Assembly (NCBI GenBank): GCA_964590725.1
Contig: CAZPWF010000007.1
Coordinates: 1-39,704 of the forward strand
DNA length: 39,704 nt
Direction: 5' to 3'
Source of the DNA: CAZPWF01 sp964590725
Lineage (GTDB): Bacteria; Patescibacteriota; Saccharimonadia; Saccharimonadales; JACQNP01
The position numbers were made by a program, and so were the translations under genes. Of this stretch, positions 22,292 through 31,092 are shown piece by piece (the stretch's first letter is position 1; every line of letters begins with the position of its first letter). Under the pieces are notes generated by a model that saw only the letters and a program-made list of their open reading frames with translations, made no database searches and was not told the origin of the DNA.

Positions 22292-23578
22292 TTACCACCA
22301 GTGGTTACGAGACCAAAACTCGTATGCTGCCGCCCAGCTGCCGTATCGCCCAATCGCATATCCAGAACACCATTTAAGCTGAGTAACTGGGTTAGAAGCC
22401 CAGTCCGAACCTGCACTGGACATTTTACCGGCTGGAGTTGCCTGACATAAACCATAGCCATAGCCACTACTTGAAGAATGAAGTTCAGTATAATAGCCAG
22501 GACAATAGCCTGCTTGACCCTGCCATTTTGTCGCACACCAACCCGACTCGCGACTTATTATATGATTAACATAAGGGTAGTCGCTGAGTGGAATTCCAGC
22601 ACCATTGAGCAAACTACTTTTGTCGTCCGGAACTGAATAAGCCTTACCCCGAGCCACGATTTGTTTTACTGGTGGCGCCGCTATGACTTCTTGTATAAGC
22701 TTACGTCCAACCTCTTGACCATTTTTTAAATCAACCTGATATGTGACAACTTTTTTTCCTGGAGCACCCTGCTGTCGGACTGCTGTCGCTCCAAAGCTTA
22801 GCGATCCGTCCTCCACCGTCTCAGTAGGCATAGCTATTGGCTCTTCGACAGTTGCGATCTGCGTACCACTCCGGACGACAAATACTTGGGCTTCGGGCGT
22901 CAGAGGCGTATCTATGGCAGGCTGTACGCTATCACCTTCGCCTAATGTTACCTGTTTTTCTTTTAATAAATCGCCGACGTTCTTTGCCCGTGTTCTTACA
23001 TTAATTTGAGAACCATATAGGTTGAGATGAGTAGGTGTTGCTCTATCAATAATTACTTTTTCGCCAATAACTTGATCTTTCAAAATCTGGTCTGAAGGGT
23101 GCGCAGTTTCGATTTCATCCTCTGGATAGACACTAACTCCGGCTTGAGTTGCAACACTTCGGGGTGTTTTTGCGGCGCTTACCGCATACACCTTTTTATC
23201 ACCATCAATTATCGTTACTGGACGAGCTTTATAAACGTTAACTCGAAAATCGTCAGCGTCTATAGTCGAATCAAGACCCGGCTCCACTACATCGCCTTTA
23301 TCAACATCGACTTCCACTCTCTTGAGAAAATCGCCAACCGTTTTGGCGCGTGTTGGCACCATCTGACTTTTGCCATCAATAGAAACTTGCACTATATGTG
23401 AGTCGCTAGCTCCAATTGTCTGACCATTCAAAGCGACAAACCCACCCAAGGATGCAAAAAATAACACCATGAATGTTACTACCGGAATAACAAACGGGTG
23501 TTTATGTAGTGCCTCAGTCTTTTTCTCTTGAGGTGCACGAGTCTTCTTAGTCGATTTCGTCGTGGTTTTTACTCGCAT
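22292..23578 (-). CDS. Cell-wall protein with DUF348 repeats, G5 domain and lysozyme-like domain
   Basis: An exported peptidoglycan-active protein similar in plan to YabE/RpfB. The 428 aa have a basic N terminus, a membrane anchor (about 30-50, FVIPVVTFMVLFFASLGGFV), three DUF348 ubiquitin-like modules (VSIDGKSQMVPTRAKTVGDF, then VTIIDGDKKVYAVS, then QINVRTRAKNVGDLL), a G5 domain (about 245-320) and a C-terminal lytic-transglycosylase-like domain with ISRESGWC supplying a candidate catalytic Glu, plus GYGLCQATP and YEFWSRNHWW. The ATG at 23578 is preferred over a TTG four codons upstream. Next to ksgA it matches yabE-ksgA and rpfB-ksgA synteny. It likely remodels the wall or promotes growth resumption. 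Confidence 0.9.
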   Translation of the reverse strand: MRVKTTTKSTKKTRAPQEKKTEALHKHPFVIPVVTFMVLFFASLGGFVALNGQTIGASDSHIVQVSIDGKSQMVPTRAKTVGDFLKRVEVDVDKGDVVEPGLDSTIDADDFRVNVYKARPVTIIDGDKKVYAVSAAKTPRSVATQAGVSVYPEDEIETAHPSDQILKDQVIGEKVIIDRATPTHLNLYGSQINVRTRAKNVGDLLKEKQVTLGEGDSVQPAIDTPLTPEAQVFVVRSGTQIATVEEPIAMPTETVEDGSLSFGATAVRQQGAPGKKVVTYQVDLKNGQEVGRKLIQEVIAAPPVKQIVARGKAYSVPDDKSSLLNGAGIPLSDYPYVNHIISRESGWCATKWQGQAGYCPGYYTELHSSSSGYGYGLCQATPAGKMSSAGSDWASNPVTQLKWCSGYAIGRYGSWAAAYEFWSRNHWW

Positions 23579-23631
23579 ATACAAGCCCAAAAATGGTGAA
23601 TGAATTCACTTACACCATCTGTAAAGAGCCT

Positions 23632-24114
23632 CTACATTGTAGCAGATGTGTCTCTCGCCTTCCAGGCGGCTAGAGTATCAATGAGGCTTGATTCGGCATT
23701 TAAAACACTAAGAGTATCCGGATTCAACCAATCAATATCTATTATCTCCCATCTTTGCGCGCGGACCGGTGGACGGACTGAAACTTTTCCATAAAATCTT
23801 GTGTAATTAAACTTGTAACCTCTAGACCCCGCTGTTGCATCGCCCAAAGATATAAGATCATCCGAAGTAAGACTAATCCCGGTTTCTTCCTTCAGTTCAC
23901 GAAGTGCACCGACAAGCGCATCTTCACCACGATGCAAACCTCCACCCGGGAGCGACCATTTACCATCTCCAAGCCAACCTTTTACAACGAGTATTTTGTC
24001 TTTATGAGATAGCACGACACGAGTACGTTGACTTCGTCTCAAGTAAATAACAAGCAATGGTCTTGCAAACCAAAATGCAATATTACCAGTTACTCGCCAT
24101 ATTTTCTTAATCAC
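23632..24114 (-). CDS. Nudix hydrolase with N-terminal hydrophobic segment, 160 aa
   Basis: A second, unrelated Nudix protein. The box GGGLHRGEDALVGALRELK then EETGI (about residues 57-80) is complete. The first 27 residues include a hydrophobic stretch (VTGNIAFWFARPLLVIYL) that could sit on the membrane. It starts at GTG and overlaps the pcrA stop by 4 nt (GTGA), so it is translated with pcrA. The substrate cannot be told. Pairing with a repair helicase would suit a nucleotide-pool role, but that is inference. Confidence 0.9.
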   Translation of the reverse strand: MIKKIWRVTGNIAFWFARPLLVIYLRRSQRTRVVLSHKDKILVVKGWLGDGKWSLPGGGLHRGEDALVGALRELKEETGISLTSDDLISLGDATAGSRGYKFNYTRFYGKVSVRPPVRAQRWEIIDIDWLNPDTLSVLNAESSLIDTLAAWKARDTSATM

Positions 24115-26276
24115 GTCAGTTTCTTTAACGGGGCAAAGGATATGTTTATTTTTTTAGTACCTTTACCTTTAAAGTATATAGCTGCATTGTCACCTTCAAT
24201 CTCAAGTACCGTACCGTTGCCAAAAACATCATGCACAACCGCATCACCCTCATTCAGCTCTGGGACATAATGAGGCTCATCGTCTGTTACTAAGCTCTTT
24301 TGGGACAATGAATCGTCATTAAAGCTTGGCTGCCAATTATTGGACAAGAAAGAGTCATTATCAACCTGAAACTGTCCATCAATATCACTCAAAAATCGTG
24401 ACGGTGGATTGTGTTGCATGCCACCAAAAAGTAATCTCGAAGACGCATAACACATATTAAGCTCTTCCTTTGCCCTTGTCATACCGACATAACAAAGTCG
24501 CCTTTCTTCTTCCATTTCATTCTGGTCGTATAGCGACCTGGAATGAGGGAATATTGTTTCTTCCATGCCTGTCATGAATACAACAGGAAACTCTAATCCT
24601 TTTGCAGCATGCAAAGTCATTAAAGTCACCACATTGCCTGTTCCGTCACCCTTTTCTATGTCACTCACCAACGCAACTTCTTCTAAAAACCCGTCCAGGC
24701 CTAAATCCTGATAACTTTGAGCCACACTAACAAGTTCGCGAACGTTCTCGACACGCGATTCTCCCTGCACGCTACCGTCACCCAGGTATGCTAGGTAATC
24801 AATTCTTCGCAATAAGCTATCTAAAAGCGCTGGTAAATGAGTATCATTCATAATATCCCTAAACCTAACCACAATATCAGCAAGCTCATTAAGTCCCTTT
24901 TTTGCCTTTGTAGTCAGACCAGGATGTTCGTTAACATTCTGAAGAGCGGTTAATAATGAATGACCGTTAGCAACCTGCCACTCGTAGAAGCTCTGGATTG
25001 ACTTTGCTCCAACTCCTCTAGTAGGGATATTAACAATTCGCTCAAAACTCACACGATCTTGTGGCTGATAAATAAATCTTAGGTAAGACATAATATCTTT
25101 TATTTCCTTACGATCATAGAATCTCTGGCCACCCACAATGCGATATGGAATTCCAAATCTGATAAACGATTCTTCGATAGACCGACTCTGAGCATTGGTA
25201 CGATATAAAACAGCAAAATCATGATAAGACCTAGCGCCTATATCTACAGGGTTTTTGATACGTCTTACCAGCAATTCACCTTCAGCGCGTTCACTAGAAA
25301 CCTGCAAAATTGATACTGGCTTGCCATCGCCAAGCTGCGTCCACAATTCCTTATCTGAACGACTAGAGTTTTTGGTTATTACAGCATGGGCGGCGTCCAA
25401 AATTGCTTTCGTACTACGATAATTTTGTTCTAGCTTGATAAGAGTAGTGTTCGGGTGATCTTTTTCAAACTTTAAGATATTTCGAAAATCGGCACCCCGC
25501 CACGAATATATACTTTGCCAGTCATCGCCAACCACGGCAATATTTCTACTTTCTGAAGTCAATAGATTTATAAGTTTATACTGGGCAGCATTAGTATCCT
25601 GATACTCATCGATCATGATATAGCGAAACTGTTGTTGCCATTTTTTGGCTATTTCTGGTTGAGATTCCAATAAATGCACCGTCTTGCTTATCAAATCATC
25701 GAAATCAAGGGCTGCTGCTTCTTTAAGAGCTCTTTCGTATAGTGGATAGATCTTGGCTGCACTGTTTTGCATTGGCCCACTAGCCAAGCCTTGATATGTG
25801 GCGGGTGAGAGCATCTCATTCTTTGCGTTGCTTATGATCGATGAAAGCGTTCTAGGCGGGAAACTCTTCTCGTCAATCATTAATGTCTTACATGCTTGTT
25901 TTATAGCGGTCAAGCGATCACTTTCATCAAAAATGACAAAATTGGGCGGGACACCAATATGTTCACCATCTTGTCTCAAAAGCCGCACACAAATACCATG
26001 GAACGTTCCCATAAAAGGCATGAAGCCACGATTATCTGCGCTTTCTCCAAGTAGTCTAGCGACACGATCGCGCATTTCTTTGGCAGCTTTATTTGTAAAA
26101 GTAACCGCCAAAATATTAAACTGAGTGGCCTTATGACTTGCGATAATGTAAGCGATACGATGAGTTAATGTTTTAGTCTTGCCAGAACCAGCTCCAGCCA
26201 GAATTAGCAAAGGCCCATCAGTTGTCTCTACTGCCCGTTTTTGCTCTGAGTTTAAACCCTCAAGTAATTCTTGCAC
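24111..26276 (-). CDS. pcrA: UvrD/PcrA-type superfamily 1 DNA helicase
   Basis: A 3'-5' DNA helicase for repair and plasmid or replication-fork processing. The 721 aa match PcrA. SF1 motifs appear in order: LNSEQKRAV (Q-motif), ILAGAGSGKTKTL (I), AVTFTNKAAKEMRDR (Ia), MIDEYQDTN (II), VGDDWQSIYSWRGAD (III), LEQNYRSTKAIL (IV), VTLMTLHAAKGLEFPVVFM (V) and EERRLCYVGMTRAKEEL (VI). The C terminus keeps the tudor-like GDAVVHDVFGNGTVLEI end of PcrA/UvrD. It starts at GTG six bases after TAGAAT, so a leaderless GTG mRNA is predicted. Confidence 0.96.
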   Translation of the reverse strand: MQELLEGLNSEQKRAVETTDGPLLILAGAGSGKTKTLTHRIAYIIASHKATQFNILAVTFTNKAAKEMRDRVARLLGESADNRGFMPFMGTFHGICVRLLRQDGEHIGVPPNFVIFDESDRLTAIKQACKTLMIDEKSFPPRTLSSIISNAKNEMLSPATYQGLASGPMQNSAAKIYPLYERALKEAAALDFDDLISKTVHLLESQPEIAKKWQQQFRYIMIDEYQDTNAAQYKLINLLTSESRNIAVVGDDWQSIYSWRGADFRNILKFEKDHPNTTLIKLEQNYRSTKAILDAAHAVITKNSSRSDKELWTQLGDGKPVSILQVSSERAEGELLVRRIKNPVDIGARSYHDFAVLYRTNAQSRSIEESFIRFGIPYRIVGGQRFYDRKEIKDIMSYLRFIYQPQDRVSFERIVNIPTRGVGAKSIQSFYEWQVANGHSLLTALQNVNEHPGLTTKAKKGLNELADIVVRFRDIMNDTHLPALLDSLLRRIDYLAYLGDGSVQGESRVENVRELVSVAQSYQDLGLDGFLEEVALVSDIEKGDGTGNVVTLMTLHAAKGLEFPVVFMTGMEETIFPHSRSLYDQNEMEEERRLCYVGMTRAKEELNMCYASSRLLFGGMQHNPPSRFLSDIDGQFQVDNDSFLSNNWQPSFNDDSLSQKSLVTDDEPHYVPELNEGDAVVHDVFGNGTVLEIEGDNAAIYFKGKGTKKINISFAPLKKLT

Positions 26277-26282
26277 TAAAGT

Positions 26283-26288
26283 ATTCTA
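26283..26288 (-). promoter_or_regulatory. Extended -10 box for leaderless pcrA mRNA
   Basis: TGTTAGAAT (extended -10), six bases (ACTTTA), then the GTG start at 26276. Confidence 0.6.
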
Positions 26289-26301
26289 ACAGTAAAACTC
26301 G

Positions 26302-27498
26302 TCAGAGTTTACTAAAAGTTGCAACAACTTTTTCCATAGTCTTCTGATCAGCTGCTGAGTACGACTTACCGGCTGTGCCGTCTTTTTCTAACAGCGCACC
26401 ATTAACATATGAAAGAACAAGTCCTGGCCAATCTTTGTTATCTATATTAATCACCCCATCAAGCTCATGGTAAGACGCAAGACCCACATAATCGACAACT
26501 AAACTTGTTCCAAATCCATTTATAACTTTTGATAGTATATCTACTTCATTAATTACATAGATATCGTCCGTAGCCTCGTCTTTAGATCGATAGTAATATT
26601 TACCATCTTTAAGAATGAATCCCTTTGTGTATCTACTGTCGCCCCCAGCATTTGATACATTCTTTTTTTGTCCTCTGAGCTCAATCACAGTTTTACTTTT
26701 TGCATCACCAATTTGAGGTTGCTCAAATGACAATAAGAACGTTTCAGAAGTTGCTGGATCTGACTTTAAGACGGCTGTTCCCCATTCCTTAGGATATGCA
26801 AACTTAAACCCTATATCCTCATTTTTGTATACTAAATAACCTTCGGGAGTTACTTGTGTTTCAGCCTTGGCAGTTGAGTCTGTAGTTTCTTTTTTAGGTT
26901 CAGCATGTGGTATAACAGCGACCGTAACCTCAGGTTGAGTTTTCTTAATAAAATCAAATGGTACAGGAACGTCAATTATCTCTGCGTCGGCTAGCGCTGC
27001 AAACCCAACAAAGCTAAGAATAACAATTAATAGCAGTGTAAAAACTAGGCGTTTATTTCTTTTTCTTCTTGGGGCTCTAACTTTTACAAAATACTTCTTG
27101 CTTTCAACTAGTTTTGCAATTTTTTCTGCTTGTTGATCGTCATCCTGCTTGGACTTTTTCTTGTTATTTTTAGTTGTATCTTCGCTAATTTGTGCATCTA
27201 GCGCTTCGTCACTTTTTTTATCATCTGAGGTATCATCATTCGTTTTTGCTTCGTTGGTGGTGGTTTCATCTTTAGTGTCTGGGTGAATTGGCTGTACGGT
27301 ATTATTCTTACTAGCTTTGCGTATGACAGTTTCGCTCTTTTCTTCCGACTCATCTGATCCAACAGCCTCTTCATTTACCATCGGATCTTTCATCATAGGT
27401 TTATGCGAAACGATAACCGGCTTAGACGAGGTGTCAGGCGGAGTACTTCCTGGTTTTGCAACATCATTAAGTAAATTTTTTTCGGTTTCAGAAGCCAC
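26302..27498 (-). CDS. Membrane-anchored hypothetical protein, 398 aa
   Basis: Not recognised. The first 145 residues are cytoplasmic, highly charged and probably disordered (Lys, Asp, Glu, Thr rich). A basic stretch (RAPRRKRNKR) precedes one membrane helix (about 150-170, LVFTLLLIVILSFVGFAALA). The exported C-terminal domain includes YKNEDIGFKFAYPKEWG, a pattern seen in PsbP-like or similar small beta-rich lipoprotein domains, and it ends in a helix. The GTG start overlaps the tpiA stop by one base (TAGTG), with GAGGAG upstream, so it is the last gene of the glycolytic operon. Confidence 0.75.
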   Translation of the reverse strand: MASETEKNLLNDVAKPGSTPPDTSSKPVIVSHKPMMKDPMVNEEAVGSDESEEKSETVIRKASKNNTVQPIHPDTKDETTTNEAKTNDDTSDDKKSDEALDAQISEDTTKNNKKKSKQDDDQQAEKIAKLVESKKYFVKVRAPRRKRNKRLVFTLLLIVILSFVGFAALADAEIIDVPVPFDFIKKTQPEVTVAVIPHAEPKKETTDSTAKAETQVTPEGYLVYKNEDIGFKFAYPKEWGTAVLKSDPATSETFLLSFEQPQIGDAKSKTVIELRGQKKNVSNAGGDSRYTKGFILKDGKYYYRSKDEATDDIYVINEVDILSKVINGFGTSLVVDYVGLASYHELDGVINIDNKDWPGLVLSYVNGALLEKDGTAGKSYSAADQKTMEKVVATFSKL

Positions 27499-28283
27499 TA
27501 AGTTTGCTCCTCGTGTGATTGTTTGTAGGCAACATCAACTATCCCGGAAAATTTATGATAGTTTAGACTCGCACTCCCTACCAATACACCATCACAGCCA
27601 TCAATCGACAGATAGCCGCCTACAAGGTTTTGGTCTACGCTACCGCCGTACAGAATTCTAATCCGCTCACTTACTGTTTCACCATACAATTCAGCAACTT
27701 GATGACGAATAAAATCCATCGATCTTTTTACTTCATCTGGCTTTGCCAGTTCTCCACCAAAAGTACTAATCGCCCAAACTGGTTCATAGGCAATTACCAT
27801 TTCTTCAACTTCATCGGCCGTCAAATCCGATAATGCACTAACAACTTGATCATGTAATACTTGGTTGGTTTCTCCGGCTTTACGCTCATTACTTGTTTCG
27901 CCTACACAAAGTAAAGGTGTGATGCCATTCCTGACCGCTGCAGCCACTTTGTCGCGCACAATATCAAGATTTTCGCCAAAATATATACGACGCTCTGAGT
28001 GCCCTATGATAACGTAATGAACAAGGTCTTGAAGCATTGTAAAGCTTACTTCACCAGTAAATGCACCCTCGTCTTTGTGGTAAGCATTTTGGGCAGCAAG
28101 TCTAAACTTGCGTCTATCTATTTGTAACGACAGTGGCTGCAATACGAGCATAGTCGGGGCAAGTACCAACTCAATATTTCTATGAGTTTTTATTCGCTCA
28201 TGCAGTCTATGCACCAAAAGACTTGCCTGAGATGTATTCAGGTGCATTTTCCAGTTTGCTACAATAAGTGTTCGTTTATTCAT
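27498..28283 (-). CDS. tpiA: Triosephosphate isomerase
   Basis: Interconverts dihydroxyacetone phosphate and glyceraldehyde-3-phosphate. From the ATG at 28283 it is 261 aa. The catalytic residues are in place: Lys in VANWKMHLN, His in IIGHSERR, Glu in IAYEPVWAI, and the phosphate loop ILYGGSVDQNL plus DGVLVGSASL. An earlier in-frame ATG adds 11 residues not found in the family, so the internal start is used. It follows pgk by 34 nt. Confidence 0.97.
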   Translation of the reverse strand: MNKRTLIVANWKMHLNTSQASLLVHRLHERIKTHRNIELVLAPTMLVLQPLSLQIDRRKFRLAAQNAYHKDEGAFTGEVSFTMLQDLVHYVIIGHSERRIYFGENLDIVRDKVAAAVRNGITPLLCVGETSNERKAGETNQVLHDQVVSALSDLTADEVEEMVIAYEPVWAISTFGGELAKPDEVKRSMDFIRHQVAELYGETVSERIRILYGGSVDQNLVGGYLSIDGCDGVLVGSASLNYHKFSGIVDVAYKQSHEEQT

Positions 28284-28317
28284 AATGTTTATGCCTATTT
28301 TCCTATATTGTATCACC

Positions 28318-29601
28318 CTAAACGTCTAATAGTGCCTCCACTCCTGGAAGTTTTTTGCCACTCATTAACTCCATGCTAGCACCGCCGCCAGTCGAAACAT
28401 GATCAAAGCAGTCTACGAGGCCACGATCTTCAATGTAGCCAACCGTATCACCGCCACCTAGTAACGAATATGGTTTGTGCCCAAATTCACCCAAAAGTGC
28501 ATCAACAACGGTTTCAGTGCCATGAGCGAATGGACCAACAGGACCTTGAGAGCCACGGGTTTCTGTTACACCCATAGCGCCATTCCAAACTACAGTATCA
28601 ACTTGCTGCATAGCCCCGGCAATAAAAGCGCCCGAGAAAGGACCGATATCCAATATGAGCTCATCTTTTTTAACGTGATTCGATTCGTGGGGCGGGCGCT
28701 TTGGATAATTCTCAATACTAGCTATCACATGTGCGTCCCAATCTACGATTCGTGTTCGCGCCGTCGCATCAAGTGATGTAGCCACAACTCCATCTTGTGG
28801 TATATAAAGTACAAACTTTTGTTTCTTAGATTTTTGTTTTGCTTTATAGATAATTTCTTTTGCAAGCGGTATATCATCTGTCTCGGCAAGGCTTTTCCCT
28901 ACGTTAATACCTTCAGCCAACAGAAACGTGTTGGCCATAGCACCACCAACTGCTACAAAATCAGCAATATCAATAAATCTATTCAATATATCTATCTTGT
29001 CAGAAATCTTTGCCCCGCCAATAATAGCCATAAGTGGCCGTTTAGGATTTTCCATAACGTCAGTAATTGTATCGACTTCTTTGGACAATAATAATCCAGA
29101 AACAGCTGGCAAGAACTTGGTAATCGCATCAGTGGTCGCGTGCGCACGATGAACAACTCCAAATCCGTCCTGCACAAAAACATCAGCCAAGCTCGCAAGT
29201 TTTTTAGCAAATTCTGAATCGTTCTGCTCTTCTTCAGGATAAAATCTTACATTTTCTAGTAATAAAACCTGCCCTTTGGTCATATTCTTTGCGATATCTA
29301 TCGCTCGCTCGCCTACGCAATCGTCAACAAACAATACATCACTTCCAAGTAGCTCACTCAAACGTTTTGCAATTGGTCTAAGTGAATATTCTTTTACTAC
29401 TCGACCATCAGGACGCCCAAGGTGAGAGCAAATAATAACCGCCTTGGACTTTTTCAATAGCGTTTCGATTGTAGGGAGTGATTGTTTTATTCGATAGTCA
29501 TCAGTTATTACGCCGTCCTTAATCGGCACATTGTAGTCAGCGCGCAGTAATACTTTTTTATTTTTCAGATCAACGTCATTTATAGTCTTCTTTGAAAACA
29601 T
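28318..29601 (-). CDS. pgk: Phosphoglycerate kinase
   Basis: Makes ATP from 1,3-bisphosphoglycerate, the first substrate-level phosphorylation. The 427 aa are a little longer than the usual 390-400. Visible are LLRADYNVPI (VRVDxNVP motif), CSHLGRPDG, LLENVRFYPEEEQND, the KISDKIDIL segment, VWNGAMGV and the C-terminal LLGGGDTVGYIE and HVSTGGGASMELMSG nucleotide loops. It lies between pyk (12 nt upstream) and tpiA. The order pyk-pgk-tpiA suggests one transcript. Confidence 0.97.
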   Translation of the reverse strand: MFSKKTINDVDLKNKKVLLRADYNVPIKDGVITDDYRIKQSLPTIETLLKKSKAVIICSHLGRPDGRVVKEYSLRPIAKRLSELLGSDVLFVDDCVGERAIDIAKNMTKGQVLLLENVRFYPEEEQNDSEFAKKLASLADVFVQDGFGVVHRAHATTDAITKFLPAVSGLLLSKEVDTITDVMENPKRPLMAIIGGAKISDKIDILNRFIDIADFVAVGGAMANTFLLAEGINVGKSLAETDDIPLAKEIIYKAKQKSKKQKFVLYIPQDGVVATSLDATARTRIVDWDAHVIASIENYPKRPPHESNHVKKDELILDIGPFSGAFIAGAMQQVDTVVWNGAMGVTETRGSQGPVGPFAHGTETVVDALLGEFGHKPYSLLGGGDTVGYIEDRGLVDCFDHVSTGGGASMELMSGKKLPGVEALLDV

Positions 29602-29613
29602 CCCAACCCCAAA

Positions 29614-31050
29614 TTATTCAATCACACGAACTTTAATAGTATCTGTTGCGCCGACAACTCCTGGGCGCTTACCGCTAGCAGTCACGACGATATCATTAAT
29701 AGCCAAAACTTTGTTTTTACTTAACCAATCAATAATCTTGGAAGCAGCCAGCTTATTGTCTGGGCGCAAAAATGATTTTGTTCCATAACATATAGCTAGC
29801 TGATTACAGATTCTGGAATTGCTAGTGACGGCAATTATCGGCCTTTTTGGTCGTCTTGATGCTATTTGGAGTGCTGTTACTCCTGATTTTGTTTCTGCAA
29901 CGATAGCAGTAGCTTCTAGCTTATCGGCTAATTCAATCACAGCCTGACAGATAGCAGCCTGTTTAGAATTATCGGCCTTTTGCTGATTAAACGTGACCTG
30001 CAGGGGTGAATTATTTTCAGTATATCGGATTATTCTTTTCATCATTTTGACGGCTTCAACTGGATATTTACCATTTGCGGTTTCGTCACTAAGCATCACA
30101 CAATCAGCGCCGACTACAACCGCTGTAGCAACATCAGACACTTCAGCCCTGGTCGGCTCAGGAGATTCTGTCATGCTAGCCATCATATGCGTAGCTACGA
30201 TTGTCGGCGTATTATAAAATTGCCCAAGTCCTATTATCTTTCTCTGCATAACAGGTACTGCTTCATGCAATGTTTCTATAGCTAGATCTCCACGTGCAAC
30301 CATGACAACATCGGTCTCCTGAATAATCGCCTCTATATTTGCAACAGCCGCATTGGTTTCAACTTTTGCTATTATCTGGGCGTTGCTTCCTAAATTTTTT
30401 AATATTGTACGTAATTTTTTGACGTCACTAGCTGTTTGCACAAAACTAAGCGCAACATAGTCAATATCGTGAGTTGAACCAAAGGTAATATCACGCTTAT
30501 CCTTAACCGTTATTATATCTCCGTCAAAGTTTGTATTTGGTAAGTTAATTCCCTTACGAGCAATTAAGATGCCGTTATTTTCAGCGCGGACATAAACTAT
30601 ACCATCTTTCACGCTCGTTACAGTCGTTCTGATTTTACCGTCATAGAGCATGATATGTTCGCTACGTTTTACTTTTTTACTTAAATCGTATTGCGTTGGT
30701 ATGTTGCCGCATTTTTCATAATCGGCGCCATATTGTAGGGTGAGACTTTGCCCGGTCTGGACAGTAATCACGCCATCAAAATCACCAAGCCTAATCTTTG
30801 GGCCCTGTATGTCCTGAATAATCGCCACAGGCTTACCGTACTCCAAAGAGGCTTTTCTAATCCATTTTATCTGCTGTTCGCGTTCTTCGAACGTACCGTG
30901 GCTAAAATTCAATCGGATTCCGTTTGCCCCGGCTTTTATTAGGTCAAGTATAGCCTGGTAGTTATTCGTTGATGGTCCAACAGTAGCTATAATTTTAGTT
31001 CTTTTAAACTCGGATGAGTGACTATTAGGTGCTTGATGTTTCTTATTCAT
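29614..31050 (-). CDS. pyk: Pyruvate kinase
   Basis: Converts PEP and ADP to pyruvate and ATP. The 478 aa show KIIATVGPSTNN at the start, IRLNFSHGTFEE, IAKVETNAAVANIEAI (catalytic Lys and metal Glu), VARGDLAIE and the signature PTRAEVSDVATAVVVGADCVMLSDETANGKYP. Two positions differ from most pyruvate kinases: ATHMMASM where ATQMLESM is usual, and MLSDETA for MLSGETA. The C-terminal allosteric-type domain (residues about 350-478) is present. It is 42 nt downstream of ppsA. Confidence 0.96.
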   Translation of the reverse strand: MNKKHQAPNSHSSEFKRTKIIATVGPSTNNYQAILDLIKAGANGIRLNFSHGTFEEREQQIKWIRKASLEYGKPVAIIQDIQGPKIRLGDFDGVITVQTGQSLTLQYGADYEKCGNIPTQYDLSKKVKRSEHIMLYDGKIRTTVTSVKDGIVYVRAENNGILIARKGINLPNTNFDGDIITVKDKRDITFGSTHDIDYVALSFVQTASDVKKLRTILKNLGSNAQIIAKVETNAAVANIEAIIQETDVVMVARGDLAIETLHEAVPVMQRKIIGLGQFYNTPTIVATHMMASMTESPEPTRAEVSDVATAVVVGADCVMLSDETANGKYPVEAVKMMKRIIRYTENNSPLQVTFNQQKADNSKQAAICQAVIELADKLEATAIVAETKSGVTALQIASRRPKRPIIAVTSNSRICNQLAICYGTKSFLRPDNKLAASKIIDWLSKNKVLAINDIVVTASGKRPGVVGATDTIKVRVIE

Positions 31051-31092
31051 TTATAGCTATTAAGTGCTTCCAGTAAGCGCACATTTAAAAGG

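Noticed and set aside
22288..22536. 83-residue N-terminal extension of ksgA
   Set aside because: It overlaps the wall-protein gene in another frame and does not resemble KsgA; the ATG at 22287 fits the family.
23584..23612. Inverted repeat near GTGAATGAATTCAC followed on the minus strand by TTTTT, as a terminator after the Nudix gene
   Set aside because: The extended stem has several mismatches and the core leaves only a 2-nt loop; too weak to call.
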